From Viola odorata (lineage: Eukaryota; Streptophyta; Magnoliopsida; Malpighiales; Violaceae), in NCBI GenBank assembly GCA_963691705.1, contig OY829537.1, positions 69,027,352-69,091,351 on the forward strand: 64,000 nucleotides of DNA, given 5' to 3'. Both the position numbers and the translations under genes were made by a program. How positions within the stretch are numbered: position 1 is the first letter of the stretch; each line of letters opens with the position of its first letter. A model generated the notes under the pieces. The model worked only from the letters and a program-made list of their open reading frames with translations. It was not told the DNA's origin and did not search any database. Of this stretch, positions 11,086 to 21,557 are shown one piece after another.

Positions 11086-13146
11086 ATGGTCTTGTTTTTC
11101 CACCAAGCTATCTTCGAAGGTACTTTGGCCAGATCCGCGTCGCGGGACGATATCTCTTCACGGAGGAGAGAGTTTCTTTTGTCGGCCACCACCAATTCAG
11201 CCTCCAACAGCTCTACCTTAGCCTTCCCCTTTGATTTTTCTCACGCGAGCTCGGCACGACAGTCGTTCAACTCTGCCTGGGTTCGACCTTGAAGCTTCGA
11301 CAGCTCTGTTACCTTCGCCAAAGCGGCGTCTAGTTGTTCCTTCGAACCAGGAGAACGCCAAACCTTATCGCTCTGATCCTCGAGAAAATAATGCAGCTAG
11401 CGGAAGCTGGCCAGCATGTCGTTCAGAAGGTTTGTATGCTGAATTTCAGGGGGATGCCGCAGGAACTCTTCCTTGTCCTTTGAAGAGCTGAACATTTGGC
11501 CCACTATAGAGCCTACCGGCTCATCTCGCGATAACGGATCCGATATCCCTAAAGTGCGAAGCCCGTTAGTACCAAAAGATGACAGATCCAGCTGGTATGC
11601 GACATTTCCTTGAGGACTTTGAGGGGAAAGATTGGCGATATAGGGAGGAGAGCAACTTTTTGCAGAACTACCAATGCCCGAGATCGAAGAAAGGAATAAG
11701 GGTTGAGGCTTCCTCGGGAGAGGATTAAGAGGAACACTTGGGTTCGAAACCGGCATGGTCACATCCGGAATACAGGAAGAGATCGGAGAATCAGGGCCAC
11801 CAGATGACAAGGGTGAGTCCACCACTGCCGAAACCTCATTAGCTTTGGAAGGAATGGTAGAAGGCACCTTGACAACCTCTGCCACCTGCGAGGTACTCAT
11901 GACATGAGAAGTGTCAACCCCCGCGATAGGAACTGCGTTAACTTCCCTCAAGGGAGGAACCGGTGGGCCAGTTTTCTCTTTTCGGGTTTTCTTTCGGAGA
12001 CACTCCGTCTCGGCAGCCATCTCTTCGCTATCGTCCTTGGTTGACTCCGCCGCGGGATCATTTTTTCTCGCCCTAAGCTTCATTCGTCGGGCAAGGGTGG
12101 CGTGACGTAGCTCGGAACCGGCATCCATGCCCTCGCTATTGATGTCAACTATTCCAGTCGCAGGACGACTCGGAGTCACTCCCCTGCCCCGAGGCGGCAA
12201 CCAATTCTGAAGAAAATGAGAAGGTTGAGCGGAAGCACTGCGTGTTGCGACGGTCTTAGCTCTCCTTCTCCTCGGCGGGATAGTCGGACGGCTGGAGCTT
12301 TCAGGTGGTGGAGAAGGGGGTAATGTCTGAAGCGGCACCACGTTCAGAGGAGTGTTAATTCCCCCGGAGGAACGACCCTCAGCGCTACCTGCTAGTGAAA
12401 CACGTTAATATAGCAAGCAAATCGAAGCGATAACGTGGCAAAAAAAACTCACCAACGACACACTCTTTCAAGGGTCTGAACCGAGCAAATTCCCGAATGC
12501 GGAAAGGCCCTTCTATTTCTAACAGGGCGGTAACATGGGACACATCAGTACCAGACAGCACTTCTAGTTTTCTCCAAGCGGCGCTGGTAATCTCTCGGTT
12601 AAAACCCCCGCGCCACCAGCGGGACGGCAGGCGAAGGGTGAAGAAGCCATTTTTCCAGTTGTCCACGCTCTCCTCAAAACCTCGAAATTTCTGCCAGAAA
12701 AATTGCACGATGGCGTCATTCCATCTTGGGGTGATATCCACCAAGCAGTCGCGACAACTCAAGTTGAAAAATGTGCGGAACAGATCAAGGGATGGAGTGA
12801 AAATACGCTTCATCTCGCATGCCCGAAGGAAGGCATAAATCCCACACCAGGAAGGCGGAGTTATTTGAACGGGATTGAGATCGTAATAATTTAGCAGCTT
12901 CATCAGAGAAGTTTGAAACCCGTAGAGGAACATCTTGAAATAAACCAGCCGGAATGTTCCCCACATGGCATCATGAAGCCGAATATCCTTTGTAGGGATA
13001 TAAGCACGGCAGCCCAAGGGGAAGGTGATACCGTTCTCCTCTAAGTCTTCCCTCAAAACTTCATCACAATCAAAAATACTATGAGCTCTCCTAGCCTTGA
13101 GATCTATGGGATTTTCGGCACCCGCAGTGGCTCTAACACGAGACAT
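11086..13146 (-). pseudogene. Tat copy 3 antisense gene c': Transposase_28-like plus coiled coil, truncated
   Basis: Homologue of the gene at 21558-23800. Exon 1 runs from the ATG at 13146 to 12453 and encodes the 'putative gypsy type transposon' domain (MWGTFRLVYFKMF, PPSWCGIYAFLRACEMKR). A 64-bp intron (12452-12389) starts GTGAGT and ends GCAG, at the same phase-1 position as in the intact element. Exon 2 from 12388 encodes a Pro/Ser/Arg-rich region and a coiled coil. Stops occur at 11397 (Lys AAG to TAG) and near 11240 (TGA). The 3' end is lost at about 11085, where it joins Athila pol at the residues WWKNKT. Relative to gag-pol of its own element this gene is antisense. Confidence 0.8.
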
Positions 13147-13557
13147 AAGGGACTGGAAAAATAAAACTACGACGAGAGAGGAACAAAATACCTGGAGCAA
13201 AAAGCCAGTAAACCGGCCGTCGGCGTCGGCGAGCAGTTGCACCTCTTTAGCAGGAAGAAGCACAGGAGAAAGAGAAAGTGTGAAAATTTTGAAGTATTGG
13301 CAAAAGTAATGAAAGAGAATAGCGGTTCCCTTATAAAGGTCAAACTTGAAGAAGAGACAGCCTGTAAAAGTGAGACACGTGCGGAGCAGGAAGCGACGCA
13401 TGGACAGACATTTATGTCTTTGGGAGAAGACAGTTACCGACTGAAAACTGAAAGACGGTTGCACCCAGCAACAGGTATCCCTCCGCGGCAACTCTTGACG
13501 CTTGAAGAAATGGCGCGAGAAGGCGATAGAAGAACAAAGGAAAAATGAAGCGTTATC

Positions 13558-13965
13558 TTATTCATTTTTGAAAAGCCATACGGCATCATCATCTGAGAAC
13601 GATAGCTCCCCACTGACGGGAGGGAAAGGCTCATCAACCCTTTTTCCTATACGTATCATTGATCGGCCTGACTCCTCCTCAGCGGCTGGCGTCACCATTT
13701 CAACGCCTGCGCAGGCAGGGAGAGCCATTTTTGGTGAATCACGAGGAAGAAGAGATGGTTCATCCCCCTTTTGAACGAAAGGGGCGGGAGAATTAAAAAG
13801 CAGTTCAGACACCTTTAAGGGCTTTTTCTTCAGCCTCTTACGACCCCGCCGGTGGACGAACGGCCTCCACGGAGGCGACGGAGGAGGATTGTCTGAATCT
13901 GGCGAAGTCGGAGGAGTTGGCGGAGAATCCCGCGCAGCAGTATCCAAAAAATAAGAATCAGCCAT
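13558..13965 (-). CDS. Tat copy 3 antisense gene b': small Pro-rich basic protein
   Basis: Homologue of the gene at 20632-21090, about 135 residues from the ATG at 13965. It shares the start MADSYFLDTAARDSPPTPP and the segment NPPPSPPWRPFVHRRGRKR, a run of prolines followed by a basic patch that could act as a nuclear localisation signal. The C-terminus is acidic and ends near DDDAVWLF. The frame is intact here although its neighbours are broken. A TATTTAA-type site lies just upstream, as in the intact element. Function unknown. Confidence 0.6.
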   Translation of the reverse strand: MADSYFLDTAARDSPPTPPTSPDSDNPPPSPPWRPFVHRRGRKRLKKKPLKVSELLFNSPAPFVQKGDEPSLLPRDSPKMALPACAGVEMVTPAAEEESGRSMIRIGKRVDEPFPPVSGELSFSDDDAVWLFKNE

Positions 13966-14446
13966 GAGATCACATACAACCTGCCGAGAGGAAAAATAAA
14001 CAAGAAGATGAACGGAAATAGGGGAAAGGATCCCATTAAATAGCCAAAAAAGGGGGAAAAACTTTTCCATCATCCGACACGACTCTTGAGAACTGACACG
14101 CGTACAACCTGGAGTGAAAATCTAGATTTGCAGTCACGCCTGTTGGAATCTCCCACAGATCGAGGAAAACCAAAAATTAGCCCAATCAGTTGACAATGAA
14201 GCGGCGGCACAAAATTAATGCAGAACGGTTAGCGAGGAAACCGTCGTGAAAAAACCGTCCAATGACCGACTCGTTTTCAGTTGGGCTGAGGAGGCCTCCA
14301 ACCGAAAAAAGACAAATGGAGCATTGAAGAAGAAGAATAGTGGCAAGTGGCATAATAAAAATAGTTTATTTATTATGGCCTAACGGCCGAGAGGTACAGC
14401 AACGTAAAAAGAAAAAAGAAAAAAGGCTCAAAGGGAGCCACCGCTG

Positions 14447-14820
14447 TCAGGCGTCGGAACCAGTATCCTCGGGTATAATGGGAATGTCTCTCAGGGAGTC
14501 CATGACCAGAGTAAGGTCAGTAGAGGTGACCCTCATCCTCTTCAGGCAGCACCCCAGCATGTCCTTGTGCTGCTGCAACATGGCGATCACCACTTGAATG
14601 CAATGGAGGTGGCCAACTTCGACACGCTCTCTAAAGGACTGAAATCCTCCAGAGATGTAGCTCCCAGCCTAGAATAGAGTGGGGTCAGCATCCCTTGCAA
14701 CTCCAAGATGTCCTCGGAGGTCTTGATCAGCATGTTCTCCAGGAACCCGACGTCACCATCATTGAGGTTCTTGAGAGTATGGCCCTTGGAAAGGAGGAAA
14801 TTTTTGGTCAAATGATCCAT
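14447..14820 (-). pseudogene. Tat copy 3 antisense gene a', frameshifted
   Basis: Homologue of the 125-residue gene at 19778-20155. The first ~70 residues (MDHLTKNFLLSKGHTLKNL...) align without gaps. A single-base loss near 14600 then shifts the frame, after which the matching C-terminal part can be read in another frame to a TGA at 14447-14449 following GSDA. The start is supported by a conserved TATA box the same 56 bases upstream as in the intact element. Confidence 0.7.
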
Positions 14821-14875
14821 GATGCAGATTATGAAAGAAAAAGATGAGATGAACTTGAGTGGAGAAAGCTCTCAG

Positions 14876-14882
14876 ATTTATA
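14876..14882 (-). promoter_or_regulatory. TATA box upstream of gene a'
   Basis: Minus-strand TATAAAT in the context GCCTATAAATC, 56 bases upstream of the ATG at 14820. The same motif, context and distance occur in the other copy (19722-19728, ATG 19778). Confidence 0.6.
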
Positions 14883-15691
14883 GGCTCCGAGAAATGGGCC
14901 TTTTGAAAGAGAAGGTCCTCAAAAGCCGAGCCGCCCCGTTACCATCAAAGACCGATGGACCTGATGCGGAAATAAGGATCGACGTCAGCGTGCTACTAAG
15001 GATGCTGGTACTCAAGAGGAGTACGAGCTAGAATCCTGGAAAACGCGAAGGAGAGCGATATTATAGGTAGCCATGACGTAAAAACTGTACGATTGTAGGT
15101 ATCCACAGTGTAAGGTCGCGTCGATGTCACAGGTAGCTCCTAGCAGCGTAAAACCTCGCCGATATCATGGGTATCTGGTGGTATATAGCTGCACAAATCG
15201 TAGGCAGCCGATGGCATAAAATAGCGTCAATATCGCTGACTCCATGAGCGGAAAGGAAAGAAAGAATCCGCGTGTTCTCGAAAATATCTATAGTGGTCCG
15301 TCAGCATCGACAACTCTCCTACAACACGGACGAGTTTGTAACCTTCTAAGCGCTGCCGATGACCCAGGCAGGTTGATACCGCTAGGCGAAAGTGACACCC
15401 TAACGGTGCCGGACGAGTTAGCGGCATCTCTCTCTGATTCCTTGACACCCCATGAGGACGGATCTTTGGACGAGCACGAAGACCGGAATCCGCTTGCTCG
15501 GAGGAAAAGCTCCCGACCTAGACGCTGCCTATCGTTCAATCAATCTTTGTCGTATCAAAACAGACAAAGAAGCTCGATGATCCTACAAGCACATTGCCCT
15601 AAGAAGGAAAGGATCCTCACCTAAAATCTCCGACATGGACAGAGAGCAATAGCCCTTGGTAAACACTCGGGCTCGTTTTCAGTTGGGCTTA
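14883..15691. other. Tat copy 3: sequence between gene a' and the 3' LTR
   Basis: Corresponds to 18807-19721 of the intact element. It is full of short variants of the phrase TAGGTATCCACAG/TCGATGTCACAGG, a degenerate short tandem pattern also seen in the partner copy. A 126-codon frame at 15244-15624 on plus has no recognisable domain, and I could not see it kept in the other copy. The motif GTTTTCAGTTGGGCTTA next to the LTR is shared by both copies and sits where a polypurine tract would be expected. Confidence 0.5.
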
Positions 15692-16347
15692 TGATAACAA
15701 TTAAGACAATCCTAAGGGCATTGCTGTAATTATGACCCCTGAGGAGGACGAAATCCTATAGCCCTATCGGACATCTAAGCTATCGCTGCTAGACTATGAG
15801 GTGTTTCCTAGGATGGTCGACATCAGCGGGGAGGGGAGGTCTCATGCGTCTCTGCACGCACGGTATCATCCCATCCCAGGGCAGCCACGACACCACCCAC
15901 GGAGTTATCGTCCCTAGTGTCACCATAGGTATAGCCCTCGGTACCCTCCTCGGAGGTATTGCCCGTAACGTCAGATCCAGGTATCGCCCGTGACGTCCGA
16001 TCCAGGTATCGCCCGTGACGTCTGATCCAGGTATCGCCCGTGACGTCAGATACAAGTATCGCCCGTGACATCATATCCAGGTATCGCCCGTGACGTCAGC
16101 CAGAGCGTTATCTTTCCGGGATATCGCCCCCAACGGCCTATAAATACCCCCTCATTTTAAAACATCAGGTAAGCCTAAGATTGCCCTCTAGAACCTCTAC
16201 TATTTTGAACCCCTTACTGACTTAAGCATCAGAGTGTCTACGTCGGAGCCCCCCTCAGGCGCTTTGCAGGTGTGTCCGACTTCAGCTACATCGACTCTGA
16301 CCAACAGTAGCCATCGTCCCGATCGTCTCAAAGATCGAATCTTATCA
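15692..16347 (+). repeat. 3' LTR of Tat copy 3
   Basis: Starts TGATAACAATTAAGAC and ends ATCTTATCA. It is the inverted counterpart of the copy 1 LTR at 8497-9130, including the CTATAAATACCCCC TATA region near 16140. Internal short direct repeats of the phrase TCCAGGTATCGCCCGTGACG occur at 15975-16100. The element reads 5'-3' on the plus strand, so its remaining genes on minus are antisense to it. Its 5' half is missing. Confidence 0.8.
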
Positions 16348-16357
16348 CGAAGAAAAT

Positions 16358-17345
16358 GATAACATGCAGTAACAAGTAAGAAATCAATAGAGAGAGAGTC
16401 CTTGGTAGAAATCTATCTCCAATTGCATTTATGGTCGGCCGGTCATCGGTGCAAGGATGTTCTGTCCCTAGCTGGTAGATGTGCTATGAAGACTAGGTAG
16501 GTTTAGGTCCCCCGCTTTCTTTCGTAGGAGAAACTATCCCAAGGTACGTTTATGGGATAGACGTGACACTTCGCCGTCCCCTAAGGTACGCTTGTGGAGG
16601 CAATACTCAAAGGCCCATTAAGAAAAGGAAAGACACTTCTAGGGCGAGACACTCAGTACGTTCGATTAATCTAATATTAACTACGAAAGCGATAACACGC
16701 AGTAGTAAGTAAGAAATCAATAGAGAGAGAGTCCTCGGTAGAAATCTATCTCCAATTGTATTTATGGTCGGTCGGTCATCGGTGCAAGGATCTTCTATCC
16801 CTAGCTGGTAGATGTGCTATGAAGACCAGGTAGGTTTAGATCCCCTGCTTTCTTTCTTAGGAGAAACTATCCCAAGGTACGTTTATGGGATAGTCTTGAC
16901 ACTTCGCCATCCCCCAAGGTACATTTGTGGAGGCAATACTTAAAGACCCATTAAGAAGAGGAAAGACAAATCTAGGGCGAGACACTCAGTACGTTCGATT
17001 AATCTAATATTAACTAAGAAAGCGATAACACGTAGTAGCAAGTAAGAAATCAATAGAGAGAGTCCTTGGTAGAAATCTATCTCCAATTTCATTTATGGTC
17101 GGTCGGTCATCGGTGCAAGGATCTTCTATCCCTTGCTGGTAGATGTGCTATGAATACTAGGTAGGTTTAGGTCCCCTGCTTTCTTTCGTAGGAGAAACTA
17201 TCCCAAGGTACGTTTATCGGATAGTCTTGACACTTTACCGTCCCCCAAGGTATGTTTATGGAGGCAATACTCAAAGGCCCATTAAGCAGAGGAAAGACAC
17301 ATCTAGGGTGAGACACTTAGAACATTCGAGGCACTACCCTAATTA
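16358..17345. repeat. Tandem array, three monomers of about 333 bp
   Basis: Monomers start with GATAACA(T/C)GCAGTA at 16358, 16691 and 17024, giving a period of 333 bases in both steps. Each contains GTAAGAAATCAATAGAGAGAG, TTATGGTCGGTCGGTCATCGG, TATCCCAAGGTACGTTTATGG and GGGCGAGACACTCAGTACG. The monomers differ by scattered substitutions and a small deletion in the third, which also degenerates at its end. No coding frame spans the array. It lies inside Athila-like LTR or 3' sequence. Confidence 0.85.
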
Positions 17346-18271
17346 CTCATTTAACCTAGTTAGATTGGACCAACGACTTGATGACTTTGATCTAGTTGTC
17401 TACTTTGCCCTACAGCCTCACATTAGTTATTACTATAGAGATGACTTTAATCGCCTAGGCTTAGTTACTAGTTGATCAGGCTTGTAAACAGTCCTTGGAA
17501 AATTGATAAGTATTTATTAAACGAATAAGTACAAACCAGAGATATTTTAAACTCAATTAGACCTCACGACTTTCCTTAGCAACCTTCGACGATTCCTACC
17601 AAGAACAAGAGATTTAGATGCTCATACTAGAAGTAAAACAAATAAAATAAATAAATTGCATAATAAAAGAAGAAGAGGAAAGGGAAAACTCTTTATTATT
17701 GCCAGCCGGAGCAAAGCTCCGGTTTATTCGAATAGAAACAGAAAATACCGAAAGTGGTGGTAGAGAAAGCTTCTTTTTGAAAGTGGAAGAAAAGTATGGT
17801 GGTGGCTGCACACTCCAAAAGGAGGATGTGGTGGTGAAGAAGCTCTCCAAACCCTAAGTCTAAAAAGTATTAAATTGGAAAATTACAAAGAAGAAAATTC
17901 CAAAGATGGAAAGAAGGAGAAGTCAATGAAGCAACACTCGTCAGCCGGCAGTAGCTAGGGCTAGACGTTCGATTCTTCTCAAGTGGAAGAGTTTTTCTTC
18001 TGATGTGGTGCTGGACTTTTGCTAATTTCATTCGTGCTTCCCTCTGCTTTTATTGGTGTTTTTTGAAACACCTTTTTCTTTTTTTTTCTTTCTTTTTTTT
18101 TTTTTTTTTTTTTGCAGAGGTAACATGAACCTTTTTTTGGAATTTGATTTTGCAGCTTCATTCTTTGCTTTTCCATATTAGTTCTTCCAACACCAAGGTC
18201 TTGGTGTGTCATCTCCCCCACACTTGGCCATTCTGTATCTTACGCTAGACGCTGCCATCGAGAAGTGTTAC
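17346..18271 (-). repeat. Athila-type LTR and 3' end remnant
   Basis: On the minus strand this continues the Athila 3' region at 34199-35344, which the large Tat insertion separated from it. The phrase GTGTGGGGGAGATGACACACCAAGACC is matched by the plus-strand Athila copy at about 46020. A hairpin of the form CCGGAGC...GCTCCGG near 17705-17730 also has a counterpart in the other LTR (47345-47370). It contains a poly-T tract at 18080-18115. The last five bases, GTTAC at 18267-18271, are the left target-site duplication of the Tat element. Confidence 0.65.
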
Positions 18272-18806
18272 TGATAAGATCCGAGATCTCTTCTGGTCGG
18301 AAACGGCTGCTGCAGCTAGTCGGAGGGGAAGCGATCGGCGTCGGAGATACCTGCAAAGCGCCGGAGGGGGACTCCGGCGTAGACACTCCGATGCTTAAGT
18401 TAGTTCGAGTTTTTAGAATGGTAGAGGTTCTCCAAGATGATCTCGATCTTACCTTCTGTTTGGAAAGATGGGGGAATTTATAGGCCGAAGTTGGCGATAC
18501 CTGACAGCGATAAGGGTGCAGCAATAAGCATCGTCCGAAGTTATCGCCTCCAGCGATAATGGGTGAGCCATCACGGGCGATAATCACATAAGGCCTATCA
18601 GGAGCGACATCCTCTTCGTTCCCCTAGGATGGGATGACGCCGTGCACGTAAAGATGCATGAGATCCCGCCCGCTGAAGTCGACCATCCTAGGAAACTTCC
18701 GCCGGCCCGGGCGATAGGTTGGCTTTTCAGGGAAGCGTATAGAAACTCGTCAAGGATAGATGCCGTGGCTACAATATTGCCGTCAGGAGCATTCCAATTG
18801 TTATCA
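18272..18806 (-). repeat. 3' LTR of the intact Tat element
   Basis: 535 bp, TG...CA ends. In element sense it carries a TATA box in CCTATAAATTCCCCC (about 18472-18486). It matches the 33658-34193 LTR almost base for base. Confidence 0.95.
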
Positions 18807-19721
18807 TAAGCCCAACTGAAAACTAGCCCGAGTGTTCACCAAGGGCTATCCATGTCTGATATCTTTAGATAGAGTTTTGCTCTGTCATGAGGCGATATTT
18901 CCACAGAGGGCTTGGGCTTTCTTTATCGTCCAAAGGCTGATCAATCCTACTGCGGAACGAGGGCTTAGATCCACAACTTTCCACTAATCCGGTCAAGTTC
19001 GTCCTCGTTTCTTGTCAAAAAGACCCGTCTTCTCGGGACATTAAGAATTCTACTAGAAGGCCGCTGGGGCGCTCGTGATTCTGAAGGCATCACTTTTATT
19101 CAGCGATACGGGCCCATTTGGCCTTTCAATAGGACTTATGAAGTCTCAGCTTCGTTCGAGTCATAGAAGGACCGTCGATAGGTCGCTTGCGATATCGTCG
19201 CGTATATTCAACCAGGCCGCACCATGGGCTGGCATATATTTTGGGTCTATCGTCCTTCCAAGTGTTCTGCAAAGGCACAGAGGAGATAGAAACTTATATA
19301 GAAGTTAGCAAACTTTATACTTACAGAGGTTCGAGGTCATACGTGCCCAATTTTTCTTTTACGCTCGAGAAAACGACAGTATCAGCGTGGCTTTATACCA
19401 TCAGCTACCTTATGGTTATCGCGGCTTCATACCACCAGACGCCTGTGATGTCATCGCGGTTTTACGCATCCAGGGCCACCGGCGACATCAACGCGGCCTT
19501 ACACTGTGGATACCGGTAACCTTATGGTTTTAGCGTTAGGGCTACCAGTGATATCGTGCCTCTCAACGTTTTTCAGATTCTGCCTCGTACTCCTTCCGGT
19601 ATCTGTATCGTGAACGTCACCCGTCCCTTTCTTTTACGCTTATCAAACCTCGAGGTTATCGGGGCGGCTCGTCTTTTGAGGACCTCAATCTCTTTTCCCA
19701 AGGCCTCCCTTCACTGGAGCC
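18807..19721. other. Gene-free stretch between the 3' LTR and antisense gene a
   Basis: No coding frame with recognisable homology. The first 30 bases read, in element sense, GTTTTCAGTTGGGCTTA immediately before the LTR, the expected place of the polypurine tract. A second copy of that motif lies at 20310-20330. From about 19370 to 19600 short degenerate repeats of the form TATGGTTATCGCGGCTT recur. By position this is the upstream regulatory region of the antisense genes. Confidence 0.5.
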
Positions 19722-19728
19722 TATAAAT
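19722..19728 (+). promoter_or_regulatory. TATA box of antisense gene a
   Basis: TATAAAT within GCCTATAAATCGG, 56 bases upstream of the ATG at 19778. Conserved in sequence and spacing in Tat copy 3. Confidence 0.65.
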
Positions 19729-19777
19729 CGGAGAGCTTTCTCCACCCACGTTCTCCTCATCTTTATCAGCTAGCATC

Positions 19778-20155
19778 ATGGATAATTTGACTAAGAATTT
19801 TCTTCTCTCCAAGGGTCACTCACTCAGGAACCTCAATGACGGCGACGTCGGTTTCCTGGAGAACATGCTGGTCAAGACTTCTGAGGATATTCTGGAGCTG
19901 CAAGGGATGCTGACTCCGCTTTATTCCCGGCTAGGGGCCATTTCCCTGGAGGACTTCAGTCCTTTGGAGAGCGTATCAAAGCTGTCCGCCTCCATCGCTC
20001 GGATTCAGGTGGTGATTGCCATGCTGCAGCAGCGTAAGGACATGTTGGGGTGCTGCCTGAAGGGGATGAGAGCTACTTCCCATGATCTTATCCTGGTCAT
20101 GGATTCCTTGAGGGACCTTCCTGAGGTGCCCGAGGATGCTGGCTCTGACGCCTGA
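19778..20155 (+). CDS. Antisense gene a: 125-residue helical protein, unknown function
   Basis: Starts MDNLTKNFLLSKGHSLRN and ends PEVPEDAGSDA. The sequence looks mostly alpha-helical (for example DILELQGMLTPLYSRLG and IQVVIAMLQQRKDMLG), without membrane segment, signal peptide or known motif. It lies on the strand opposite to gag-pol, nearest to the 3' LTR, with its own TATA box and a downstream poly(A) signal. A frameshifted homologue is at 14447-14820, so the gene belongs to the element family and is not chance open frame. I do not recognise the family. An accessory or regulatory role is only a guess. Confidence 0.65.
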   Translation: MDNLTKNFLLSKGHSLRNLNDGDVGFLENMLVKTSEDILELQGMLTPLYSRLGAISLEDFSPLESVSKLSASIARIQVVIAMLQQRKDMLGCCLKGMRATSHDLILVMDSLRDLPEVPEDAGSDA

Positions 20156-20228
20156 TAGTGATGGCTCCCTTTGGGCCTTTTCTCTTTTCCCCTTATCTTG
20201 TCAATGTATCTTCCGGTCACTAGGCCGT

Positions 20229-20238
20229 AATAAATAAA
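20229..20238 (+). terminator. Putative poly(A) signal of gene a
   Basis: AATAAATAAA, about 75 bases after the stop of gene a. A similar AT-rich AATAAA-type site follows gene a' in copy 3 (about 14345-14380 on minus). Confidence 0.5.
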
Positions 20239-20548
20239 GTATTTTCCTCATTCCCTCTCGCAACTGTTCTTCTTCTTTACTGCGCTCTTTGTCGTTTTCC
20301 AAGAGGATATTCTTAGCCCAACTGAAAACAGTCTTGCTATTGGGCGGTTTTTCTGCCGATCGTTCCGCCTTAACTCCGCGCCGTCCTCATTATAACAACT
20401 GATTGACCGAGATTATAATTATTCTTGAATTGCGCGAGATTTCAACAGGCGTGACTGCAAATCCATATTTGCATTCCAGACTGTATATGTGCCAATCTTC
20501 AAGAGTCGGGTTGGAGGATCGAAGAGTCTCTTTTCTTCTTTTCCCGGC

Positions 20549-20556
20549 TATTTAAT
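20549..20556 (+). promoter_or_regulatory. TATA-like site of antisense gene b
   Basis: TATTTAAT within GGCTATTTAATGAGG, about 83 bases upstream of the ATG at 20632. Copy 3 has GGCTATTTAATGGG in the same place. Confidence 0.5.
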
Positions 20557-20631
20557 GAGGCTTTCCCTCCTTCATTCTTATCCATTTCTTTCTCCTTCAT
20601 TTTTCTTCGTTATATGTCCTCTGCAAGTCTC

Positions 20632-21090
20632 ATGGCTGATTCTTATTTGCTAGGTACGGCTTCGGGGAATTCACCGCCAACTCCTCCGACCACCCCTGAC
20701 GCAGATAATCCTCCCCCCTCGCCTCCTTGGAGGCCGGTTGTCCGCCGGCGATGTCGCAAGAGGCGGAGGAAGGAAGTTGAACGACGAAGGAAGGAGGCTG
20801 CCCAGGCCTCTAAGTCATTTTCCGACTCTCTGGCTTCTCTGGCTAGGGAGGAGAAAAAACCGTCTCCCCCTCCGCAGGAATCACCTCTGCGGGCTCCCTC
20901 TGCTTGCTCGGCCGCCGGGGCAGTATCGCCAGGCGTTAAGGAGGAGTTACCCAAGTTGACTTCTGCTGCTGGAAAGGAGGTCGGTGAGTCTTCTCCCCCT
21001 GTTATTGTGGATTCACCATTCTGGGGTGGCGATGACGAAGAGGACGTAGTCTATTGCTACGGCGTTACTTGGTCCGACAGTGATGAGTAG
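20632..21090 (+). CDS. Antisense gene b: Pro-rich, basic then acidic small protein
   Basis: About 152 residues from the ATG at 20632, chosen because MADSY is the start shared with copy 3; another ATG lies at 20614. Order of features: a proline-rich segment (SPPTPPTTPD, NPPPSPPWRP), a strongly basic patch RRRCRKRRRKEVERRRKEA that looks like a nuclear localisation signal, a Ser/Pro-rich middle, and an acidic tail ending WSDSDE. No enzymatic motif. The composition suggests a nuclear, perhaps nucleic-acid-binding, protein. It sits between genes a and c in the antisense block, about 480 bases from each. Confidence 0.6.
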   Translation: MADSYLLGTASGNSPPTPPTTPDADNPPPSPPWRPVVRRRCRKRRRKEVERRRKEAAQASKSFSDSLASLAREEKKPSPPPQESPLRAPSACSAAGAVSPGVKEELPKLTSAAGKEVGESSPPVIVDSPFWGGDDEEDVVYCYGVTWSDSDE

Positions 21091-21362
21091 GGCCTTAATC
21101 CTTCTTTTTGTAGATGCCGTATGGCCTTTCTCATAATAATGAATGATGGTTTTACTTCCTTTTCGCTTTTCATCGCTTACTTATTGTTTCTTTCTGAGCG
21201 TTCCGGGTTAACGCGGATGCGTCCCTTTCGCTACGGGTAACTGCCTTCAACTTCTAATCGGTAACTGTCTTCTTTCAGAAGACACAAACGACTATCCACG
21301 TGTCTTTTTCTGTTCTGTACGTGTTTCATTTTTACAGGCTGTTTCTTCTTCAGGCTTTCCTT

Positions 21363-21367
21363 TATAA
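21363..21367 (+). promoter_or_regulatory. TATA box of antisense gene c
   Basis: TATAA in CCTTTATAAGGAA. Copy 3 has CCTTTATAAGGGAA at the matching place on minus. The ATG is ~190 bases downstream. The leader is pyrimidine-rich and contains TTGCTCCAG/GTATTT, a possible 5'-UTR intron donor; a good acceptor (TTTTTCCAG) is visible only in copy 3. Confidence 0.55.
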
Positions 21368-21557
21368 GGAAATCATCTCTCTCTTTTACTGCTTCTGCGA
21401 ATATTTTGAGTTTTTGCACATTTTCTCTCTCTTCTGCACTTCTTTTCTTCGAGAGGTTTTTCCGCGACCGCTCACTGGTGCCGGCGACCGGCTTACTGGC
21501 TTTTTGCTCCAGGTATTTACTCCTTCTACCGCCGTAGATTTACTTTTACTGTCCCTT

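Noticed and set aside
15244..15624. 126-codon open frame beside the LTR of Tat copy 3
   Set aside because: No domain, and I could not see it kept in the matching part of the intact element (18807-19721).
16358..17345. CRISPR-like array
   Set aside because: Units are 333 bp and fully repeated without short unique spacers, in plant DNA; an ordinary tandem repeat.
18077..18115. Poly-T tract as a retroposon (SINE/LINE) tail
   Set aside because: It lies within sequence continuous with the Athila 3' region and has no flanking duplication.
21300..21557. Upstream extension of gene c as a membrane-anchored N-terminus
   Set aside because: The Phe/Leu-rich stretch overlaps the TATA/leader region, lacks similarity to copy 3 protein and precedes the conserved ATG at 21558.
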